This document shows, piece by piece, positions 50,440 to 64,000 of a stretch of DNA of 64,000 bases; within the stretch, counting starts at the first letter, position 1, and each line of letters opens with the position of its first letter. Both the position numbers and the translations under genes were made by a program. Source of the stretch: Candidatus Eiseniibacteriota bacterium (GTDB lineage Bacteria > Orphanbacterota > Orphanbacteria > Orphanbacterales > Orphanbacteraceae); the NCBI GenBank assembly GCA_029262235.1, contig JAJCZU010000004.1, positions 1-64,000 on the forward strand. The letters run 5' to 3'. The notes beneath the pieces were generated by a model that made no database searches, was not told the DNA's origin, and worked only from the letters and a program-made list of their open reading frames with translations.

Positions 50440-51219
50440 ATGTCGGAAGACATCAAACAGAACCAGGACTCTCTCGAGGAAACTGCCTCGGCTGAGGAGA
50501 AAGCTGAAATGGAAGAAAATCCTTCCGTCGATGAAACAGCGACCTTGACCGAATCTTCGGCTGACGACGCGGAAGAGGCGAAAGCCCCTGAAGCGAAAGA
50601 GGCGAAAGCGGAAGTGACCGCGGACGCGAAGGCTGAAGAAGGCGAGGCTGAAGCGCCCCAGGAGGGCGAACTCCCTGACGAACTGGACGAACGATACGGT
50701 TGGTACGTCGTCCACACCTATTCCGGACATGAAGGAAAGGTGCGGCGCAACATTCTGCGTGCCGTCGAACAGGAGAAACTCCAGCATCTCGTCCCGCGCG
50801 TTCTGATCCCCATGGAAAAAGTGGCGGAGATGAAGAACGGCAAGAAGACGACCCTCGAGAAGAAGTTCTTCCCCAGCTATGTGCTCGTTCAGATGATGAT
50901 GTCTGACGACGCGTGGCGGGTGGTCTCGAACACACCGGGCGTGACACGCTTCGTCGGCACCGGGTCGAAGCCGCAGCCGATTTCGCATGACGAAATCGGG
51001 CGGATCGTCGGCCGCATCGCCGAGACGAAGGAAAAGCCGACACCGACGGTTCCGTACCGCGTCGGCGAACACGTCAGCGTGATCGATGGTCCCTTCACGG
51101 AGTTCACCGGTGTGGTGGACGAAGTGAATCCGGAACGCGGCAAGCTGAAGGTGATGGTATCCATCTTCGGTCGCGCGACACCGGTGGAACTCGACTTCTT
51201 GCAGGTCAAGAGTATATAG
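50440..51219 (+). CDS. nusG: Transcription antitermination factor NusG with acidic N-terminal extension
   Basis: 259 residues, about 80 longer than usual. Residues 1-85 are Glu/Ala/Asp-rich and disordered. The NGN domain begins [15 protein letters not shown] (about 88) and includes [14 protein letters not shown] and [12 protein letters not shown]; the KOW domain [38 protein letters not shown] ends the protein. It links RNA polymerase to Rho or the ribosome. Start ATG; no better internal start is apparent because the extension is in frame without stops and has a ribosome site. Confidence 0.93.
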   Translation: MSEDIKQNQDSLEETASAEEKAEMEENPSVDETATLTESSADDAEEAKAPEAKEAKAEVTADAKAEEGEAEAPQEGELPDELDERYGWYVVHTYSGHEGKVRRNILRAVEQEKLQHLVPRVLIPMEKVAEMKNGKKTTLEKKFFPSYVLVQMMMSDDAWRVVSNTPGVTRFVGTGSKPQPISHDEIGRIVGRIAETKEKPTPTVPYRVGEHVSVIDGPFTEFTGVVDEVNPERGKLKVMVSIFGRATPVELDFLQVKSI

Positions 51220-51254
51220 CCGCGGAGCACGGTCTCCGCAGATAGGTAAAAGTC

Positions 51255-51686
51255 ATGGCTAAGAAAGTCATTGGGCTGATCAAATTGCAGATCGCCGCAG
51301 GCGCTGCAACACCCGCCCCGCCGGTGGGGCCAGCTCTCGGACAGCATGGCGTGAATATCATGGATTTCTGCAAGTCGTTCAACGCGAAGACGCAGCAGGA
51401 TTCCGGCCTGATCATTCCTGTAGTGATTACGGTCTACGCGGATCGTTCTTTCACGTTCATTACGAAGTCGCCGCCGGCGGCCGTCCTTCTGAAGAAGGCG
51501 GCCAAGCTCGCGAAGGGTTCGGGCGAACCGAACCGTACGAAAGTGGCTTCGGTTACCGTGGATCAGCTGAAAGAGATCGCGGAGATGAAGAAGGAAGATC
51601 TGAACGCGAATGATGTGAATCACGCCGCGCGCATGATTGCCGGCACCGCCCGCAGCATGGGCATTACAGTCGAAGGAGAGCTTTGA
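51255..51686 (+). CDS. rplK: Ribosomal protein L11
   Basis: 143 residues. [37 protein letters not shown] is the conserved N-terminal domain and MGITVEG the C-terminus. Binds the GTPase centre of 23S rRNA. Followed at once by rplA. Confidence 0.97.
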   Translation: MAKKVIGLIKLQIAAGAATPAPPVGPALGQHGVNIMDFCKSFNAKTQQDSGLIIPVVITVYADRSFTFITKSPPAAVLLKKAAKLAKGSGEPNRTKVASVTVDQLKEIAEMKKEDLNANDVNHAARMIAGTARSMGITVEGEL

Positions 51687-51688
51687 TC

Positions 51689-52390
51689 ATGGGACGTGGT
51701 AAGCGATTTGGCGCCGCGGCTGAAAAGATCGAGCATCTCAAGCCGTACGCACTGGAAGAAGCGGTCGCTCTCGTAAAAGAGAACGCCAAGGCAAAATTCG
51801 ACGAGACGGTCGAGGTCGCCGCCCGCCTGGGTGTCGACCCGCGTCATTCCGATCAGCAGATGCGCGGCACGATCTCCCTTCCGCACGGGACCGGTAAAGA
51901 GGTGAAGGTTCTTGTGTTCGCGAGGGGTGAGAAGGTCACGGAAGCTGAAGAAGCCGGCGCCGATTTCGTCGGTGCCGAAGAACTCGTGCAGAAGGTGTCG
52001 GACGGCTGGATGGAGTTCGATGCCATCATCTCGACGCCGGATATGATGAAGGACGTGGGGAAACTCGGGCGTGTTCTCGGACCGCGCGGCCTCATGCCGA
52101 ATCCGAAGTCCGGGTCCGTGACGTTCGATGTCGCGCGCGCGGTCAAGGAAGTCAAGGCGGGACGGATCGAGTATCGCACCGACAAGAGCGGCAACATTCA
52201 TGTTCCGGTCGGACGCGCCTCGTTCTCCGCCGAGCAGCTGGCCGACAACATCCGTACCGTCGTCAGTGAACTTCATCGCGCAAAACCGGCAGCGGCCAAG
52301 GGCACATTCTGGAGAAGTCTCACGGTTACTTCGACCATGGGCCCCGGTGTCCGCGTCGTCGTCGCTGAAGAGATTCTCAAAGTTTCGTAA
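51689..52390 (+). CDS. rplA: Ribosomal protein L1
   Basis: 233 residues. [46 protein letters not shown] and [20 protein letters not shown] are diagnostic. ATG at 51689 is chosen; a TTG two codons earlier is in frame. It binds the L1 stalk and usually represses its own operon. Confidence 0.96.
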   Translation: MGRGKRFGAAAEKIEHLKPYALEEAVALVKENAKAKFDETVEVAARLGVDPRHSDQQMRGTISLPHGTGKEVKVLVFARGEKVTEAEEAGADFVGAEELVQKVSDGWMEFDAIISTPDMMKDVGKLGRVLGPRGLMPNPKSGSVTFDVARAVKEVKAGRIEYRTDKSGNIHVPVGRASFSAEQLADNIRTVVSELHRAKPAAAKGTFWRSLTVTSTMGPGVRVVVAEEILKVS

Positions 52391-52407
52391 TAGAGAGAGG
52401 TTGAAGA

Positions 52408-53061
52408 ATGGCTACAGCAACAAAAGTAGAACTCGTCGCCGATCTCGCGGAACGGTTCAAGGGCGCCCAGGGCGTGGTGCTCGCTGACTTCACCGGCCTC
52501 ACGGTCGAGAAGATCACCGAGCTCAGGCGAGCCTGTCTCAAGGGTGAGTCGAAGTTCTACGTAGTGAAGAACACGCTCGCGAAACTTGCCTTGAAAGAGG
52601 CGGGGATCACGGGCCTTGATCAGTATCTCGAGGGACCGACGGGATGGGCCATCACGGAAGTGGATGCCGTGGCGCCGGCCAAGGTCCTCAGCGATTTTGC
52701 GAAGGCGAACAAGCTTCCCAGGATCAAAGCGGGATATATCGATGGGAGTGTCCTGGACGCCGCGGGTGTCGGTGCGATTGCCGACCTGCCGCCCAAGCCG
52801 GTGCTCATCGCACAGATTGCCGGACTCATCAACGCGCCGGTTACGGGCATTGCCGCGGGCTTGAACGCCGTGATGCAGGGCCTCGCCGTCGGTCTGGATG
52901 AAGTACGGAAGCAGAAAGAAGCCGGGGGAGGGACCACTTCCTCCTCTAATGATAGCGCGGGCGATGCCGGCGCATCCTCAAAAGCGGAAGATGCAGCCGC
53001 GCCTGAGGAAACGAAAGAAGCCGAGGCTCCCGCAGCGCCCGCAGAGGGTGCGGCGGAATAG
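52408..53061 (+). CDS. rplJ: Ribosomal protein L10, extended C-terminus
   Basis: 217 residues. VELVADLAERFKGAQGVVLADFTGLTVEKITELRR and KNTLAKLALKEAG are typical. The last 45 residues (GGGTTSSSNDSAGDAGA... APAAPAEGAAE) are an Ala/Glu-rich disordered extension that follows the L7/L12-binding helix. It anchors the L7/L12 stalk. Confidence 0.95.
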   Translation: MATATKVELVADLAERFKGAQGVVLADFTGLTVEKITELRRACLKGESKFYVVKNTLAKLALKEAGITGLDQYLEGPTGWAITEVDAVAPAKVLSDFAKANKLPRIKAGYIDGSVLDAAGVGAIADLPPKPVLIAQIAGLINAPVTGIAAGLNAVMQGLAVGLDEVRKQKEAGGGTTSSSNDSAGDAGASSKAEDAAAPEETKEAEAPAAPAEGAAE

Positions 53062-53158
53062 CCGGGCTACATCACAGTCAAGGATCATGAATCGAAAGCG
53101 GTTCTATTAGATTGGAACGAGCCCGATGGCCATGAGCCCTCGTTCCCGGAGGAATGAA

Positions 53159-53563
53159 ATGTCTGAAGCAGGTACGTTGGAAGTTTCCCCGAAGATCGCC
53201 GGTGTTCTCGAGTCGATCGAAAAACTGACGGTTCTCGAAGCGTCTGAACTCGTCAAAGCGATCGAAGATCGTTTCGGCGTTTCGGCCGCTCCGCAGGCGA
53301 TGGCGATGCCGATGGGCGGCGGCGGTGGCGAAGCTGCCGTTGTCGAAGAGAAGGACGAGTTCGATGTCATTCTCACGGGTCCCGGCGACAAGAAGATCCA
53401 GGTGATCAAGGTCGTTCGCTCGATCACGGGCCTCGGTCTGAAAGAAGCCAAGGATCTCGTCGACAATCCGCCGAAGGCAGTCAAAGAAGGCGCCAACAAG
53501 ACGGAAGCGGAAGAAATCAAGAAGCAGATTGAAGAAGCCGGCGGGTCGTGTGAGCTCAAGTAG
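53159..53563 (+). CDS. rplL: Ribosomal protein L7/L12
   Basis: 134 residues. N-terminal dimerisation helix ([25 protein letters not shown]), hinge ([15 protein letters not shown]) and C-terminal factor-binding domain [39 protein letters not shown]. Start at 53159 after CGGAGGAAT; an upstream ATG at 53126 has no ribosome site. Confidence 0.96.
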   Translation: MSEAGTLEVSPKIAGVLESIEKLTVLEASELVKAIEDRFGVSAAPQAMAMPMGGGGGEAAVVEEKDEFDVILTGPGDKKIQVIKVVRSITGLGLKEAKDLVDNPPKAVKEGANKTEAEEIKKQIEEAGGSCELK

Positions 53564-53592
53564 CGCCGCGATTCACAGGTTCGATTTACCGT

Positions 53593-53645
53593 ACGCAGGG
53601 ATCCGAAGACTCCACTGATCGGAGTTCTTCGGATTTTCCTGCGTG
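53593..53645 (+). terminator. Attenuator-like hairpin between rplL and rpoB
   Basis: An inner stem ATCCGAAG.CTCC/GGAG..CTTCGGAT is extended by CGCAGG/CCTGCG. Only TTTT follows the inner stem. The position matches the E. coli rplL-rpoB attenuator/RNase III region. Confidence 0.55.
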
Positions 53646-53677
53646 TGGCGTAACGGCTTTGTAAAAGGAGAGGGAAC

Positions 53678-57460
<3,783 letters not shown>

Positions 57461-57490
57461 CGTAGAGCGCGTTTCAACTCGTTGGGGGCA

Positions 57491-61603
<4,113 letters not shown>

Positions 61604-61672
61604 GGCAAAAATTAGTCTAGATAGTCTGCGTCCTATGTATTTGAGCGCCTGAGGTTTTAGGAGGATAGATCT

Positions 61673-62047
61673 TTGCCGACCATCAACCAACTCGTCCGAA
61701 AAGGGCGTAAGGTGGTGAAAAAGAAGACGAAAGCACCCGCGCTGCAAGCGTGCCCCCAGAAGCGTGGGGTCTGTACGCGCGTGTACACGTCTTCTCCCAA
61801 GAAGCCGAACTCGGCCCTGCGGAAAGTGGCTCGTGTTCGTCTCACGAACGGGATCGAGGTTACCTCGTACATTCCGGGCGAAGGACACAACCTGCAGGAG
61901 CACTCACTCGTGCTCGTCCGCGGCGGCCGTGTAAAGGATTTACCGGGCGTTCGATACCACATCGTCCGGGGAACCCTGGATGCGTCGGGTGTCGACGGAC
62001 GGACGCAGTCACGTTCCAAGTACGGGACGAGAAAGCCGAAATCGTAG
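61673..62047 (+). CDS. rpsL: Ribosomal protein S12
   Basis: 124 residues. [44 protein letters not shown] (streptomycin region, K43-type) and [16 protein letters not shown] are standard. Start is TTG at 61673 after TAGGAGGAT. First gene of the str operon; tightly followed by rpsG with a one-base gap. Confidence 0.97.
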   Translation: MPTINQLVRKGRKVVKKKTKAPALQACPQKRGVCTRVYTSSPKKPNSALRKVARVRLTNGIEVTSYIPGEGHNLQEHSLVLVRGGRVKDLPGVRYHIVRGTLDASGVDGRTQSRSKYGTRKPKS

Positions 62048-62048
62048 G

Positions 62049-62519
62049 ATGCCCAGAAAAAAGTATAAAAAGAAGTTCGAACTGAAGCCGGATCCGATGT
62101 GCGGCAACCTGACCGTCGCCAAGTTCATCAACAGCATGATGTACGGCGGGAAGAAGAGCACGGCCGAGGGAATCGTTTACGGTTCGTTCCAGATTATCGA
62201 AGAGCGCACGGGCCAGACCGGCCTCGCGATCTTCAAGCAGGCCCTTACGAACGCGAAGCCCGTGGTGGAAGTGAAGTCACGGCGCGTCGGGGGTGCCACG
62301 TATCAGGTCCCGGTCGAAGTGCGGCCTGAGCGCCGTACGTCGCTCGCAATGCGCTGGCTGATCACGTTCGCGAAAGCCCGGTCGGAGAAGTCCATGACCG
62401 AGAGGCTGGCCGCCGAGCTGATCGCAGCATCAAAACGGGAAGGGAACACGATCAAGAAACGGGAAGACACGCACCGTATGGCCGAGGCGAACAAAGCCTT
62501 CGCCCACTACCGCTGGTAG
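62049..62519 (+). CDS. rpsG: Ribosomal protein S7
   Basis: 156 residues. [81 protein letters not shown] and a C-terminal basic helix are typical. It assembles the 30S head and often represses the str operon. Confidence 0.97.
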   Translation: MPRKKYKKKFELKPDPMCGNLTVAKFINSMMYGGKKSTAEGIVYGSFQIIEERTGQTGLAIFKQALTNAKPVVEVKSRRVGGATYQVPVEVRPERRTSLAMRWLITFAKARSEKSMTERLAAELIAASKREGNTIKKREDTHRMAEANKAFAHYRW

Positions 62520-62611
62520 GCGTCTCTTACGTTTTTGTTTCGCGCGTTCCTTGCAATCGACCACGAGGCGTTCGACGTCCGTTCCAGTCGAGGCGAGAGT
62601 GAGAAGGATTC

Positions 62612-64000
62612 ATGAGTCGGGACTATCCGCTGAACAGAGTGCGGAATATCGGCATCATGGCGCACATCGATGCCGGAAAGACGACAACGACTGAGCGGAT
62701 CCTTTTCTATACAGGTCGGCTTCATCGCATGGGCGAGGTTCACGACGGAACCGCCACGATGGACTGGATGGACCTGGAACGTGAACGTGGAATCACGATT
62801 ACTTCCGCAGCAACGACCAGTCACTGGCACGACTGCAGAATCAATATTATCGACACGCCCGGTCACGTCGACTTTACGGTCGAGGTGGAACGATCACTCC
62901 GGGTGTTGGACGGCGCGGTTGCCGTCTTCTGTTCGGTCGGCGGCGTAGAGCCGCAGTCCGAAACGGTCTGGCGGCAGGCCGACAAATACGAAGTTCCCCG
63001 GATCGCGTTCGTCAATAAGATGGACCGGACAGGGGCCGACTTCTCCCACGTCCTGCAAATGTTGCGGGAAAAGCTGGGCGCCCACGCGGTGCCGTTACAG
63101 CTTCCGGTTGGAGAGGGCGAGGAATTTCGGGGTCTGATCGACCTCGTGCGGATGAAGTTCCTTGTATGGGACATTGAGTCGCTCGGCGTGCAGTTCCAGG
63201 AAGAAGAAATTCCCGGAGAACACCGATCGAGCGCGGAGGAGGCACGGAACGAGCTGATTGATGCCGTTTCGGAGTACGACGACCGGTTTACCGAGAAATA
63301 TCTCGAAGGTCGTGAGCTGACAGAAGAGGATTTCCATCGCGCCATTCGCGCGGGAACTCTGTCCGGGGGTTTCTTCCCGGTCCTGCTCGGCACTGCTCTG
63401 AAAAACGTGGGTATCCAAAAGCTTCTCGACGCTATCGTCGCGTACCTGCCTTCGCCTCTCGATGTACCACCAGTACAAGGTCTGAATCCGAACACGAATA
63501 AAGAAGAAAGCCGGAAGCCAAGCGACAAGGAACCGTTCGCGGCTCTGAGTTTCAAGGTGGCGGCCGACGCGTATGTCGGCAAGCTGAACTACTTCCGGGT
63601 TTACTCCGGGACGCTCAAAGTCGGCGATCAGGTCGTCAACGCGCGCACCGGAAAGAAAGAGCGGGTCGGGCGCATCCTTCTGATGCACGCCAACAAGCGC
63701 GAAGAGATTCCGGAGATTTTTTCCGGGGAGATCGCAGCCGCCGTCGGCCTCAAGGCCGTGGCGACGGGCGACACACTCGCCGACCCGAAACGGCCGATCG
63801 TGCTCGAGTCGATGACCTTTCCGAATCCGGTCATCAGCGTCGCGATCGAAGCGAAGACCGGGGGCGACGAGGCGAAACTGCTCGCCGCGCTCGAACGGCT
63901 CGCGGAAGAGGACCCGACGTTTCGACACTTCGTCGATGACGAAACGGGCCAGACAATCATCTCGGGGATGGGTGAGCTTCATCTCGAAGTCATCACGAGC
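62612..64000 (+). CDS. fusA: Elongation factor G, 3' end beyond the window
   Basis: 463 residues visible before the right edge. [19 protein letters not shown] (G1), [23 protein letters not shown] (canonical switch I, unlike the tuf above), [27 protein letters not shown] and domain II/III motifs. It drives translocation. ATG at 62612 after GAGAAGGATT. Third gene of the str operon; tuf may follow. Confidence 0.96.
   Translation, partial: MSRDYPLNRVRNIGIMAHIDAGKTTTTERILFYTGRLHRMGEVHDGTATMDWMDLERERGITITSAATTSHWHDCRINIIDTPGHVDFTVEVERSLRVLDGAVAVFCSVGGVEPQSETVWRQADKYEVPRIAFVNKMDRTGADFSHVLQMLREKLGAHAVPLQLPVGEGEEFRGLIDLVRMKFLVWDIESLGVQFQEEEIPGEHRSSAEEARNELIDAVSEYDDRFTEKYLEGRELTEEDFHRAIRAGTLSGGFFPVLLGTALKNVGIQKLLDAIVAYLPSPLDVPPVQGLNPNTNKEESRKPSDKEPFAALSFKVAADAYVGKLNYFRVYSGTLKVGDQVVNARTGKKERVGRILLMHANKREEIPEIFSGEIAAAVGLKAVATGDTLADPKRPIVLESMTFPNPVISVAIEAKTGGDEAKLLAALERLAEEDPTFRHFVDDETGQTIISGMGELHLEVITS

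Overview
This 64 kb window is from a GC-rich (about 60% by eye) bacterial chromosome, probably an uncultivated lineage near the FCB superphylum (Eisenbacteria/Krumholzibacteriota-like). The reasons are an IPNPFNPTT-type secretion-linked C-terminal domain on a secreted nuclease-like protein, secreted beta-propeller and Cys-anchored lipoproteins of unknown function, and many AUG-alternative starts. The exact phylum cannot be settled from the sequence alone.

Layout. (1) 1-25200: mixed housekeeping and accessory genes. These include a methyltransferase, a FixL/FixJ-type two-component pair diverging from a universal-stress/CBS pair, gapA, a CoA-transferase-GNAT fusion, a methionine gamma-lyase-like enzyme, an S1/P1-like secreted protein, a LOG-family protein, mtgA, a run of VOC/DinB/YCII small genes, a D-aminoacylase-like amidohydrolase, a RelE-type toxin-antitoxin pair, and a lone type III export-gate gene (SctV/FlhA family) convergent with a tail-anchored double-FHA protein. 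(2) 25200-30000: an MBL/beta-CASP nuclease, two parS sites, parA, parB, and a zinc-ribbon protein with a histone-H1-like tail. (3) 30000-35200: a polysaccharide cluster with two GT4 enzymes, Wzm/Wzt-type ABC exporter and a frameshifted FkbM methyltransferase. (4) 35300-48000: PCD, DUF971/Mrp, a degenerate MntA-like protein, a small secreted protein plus a large TPR/sigma-54 activator followed by a sigma-54-like promoter and a structured leader, then two convergent GT-C/TPR membrane proteins around a GT2 and an excisionase-like HTH gene. (5) 48200-64000: the tRNA(Thr-Tyr-Gly-Thr)-tuf-tRNA(Trp)-secE-nusG-rplKAJL-rpoBC-rpsL-rpsG-fusA translation/transcription block in classic order.

The parts most worth a second look are these. 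The intergenic stretch 41540-41900 looks like a sigma-54-driven structured RNA with mutually exclusive hairpins. Two families of palindromic intergenic elements have arms that change sequence yet keep pairing, mostly between convergent genes. The ParB-linked zinc-ribbon/H1-like protein, the EF-Tu with a non-canonical switch I, and the orphan SctV next to a double-FHA protein are also unusual. No CRISPR array, rRNA gene, prophage or intact insertion sequence was seen.
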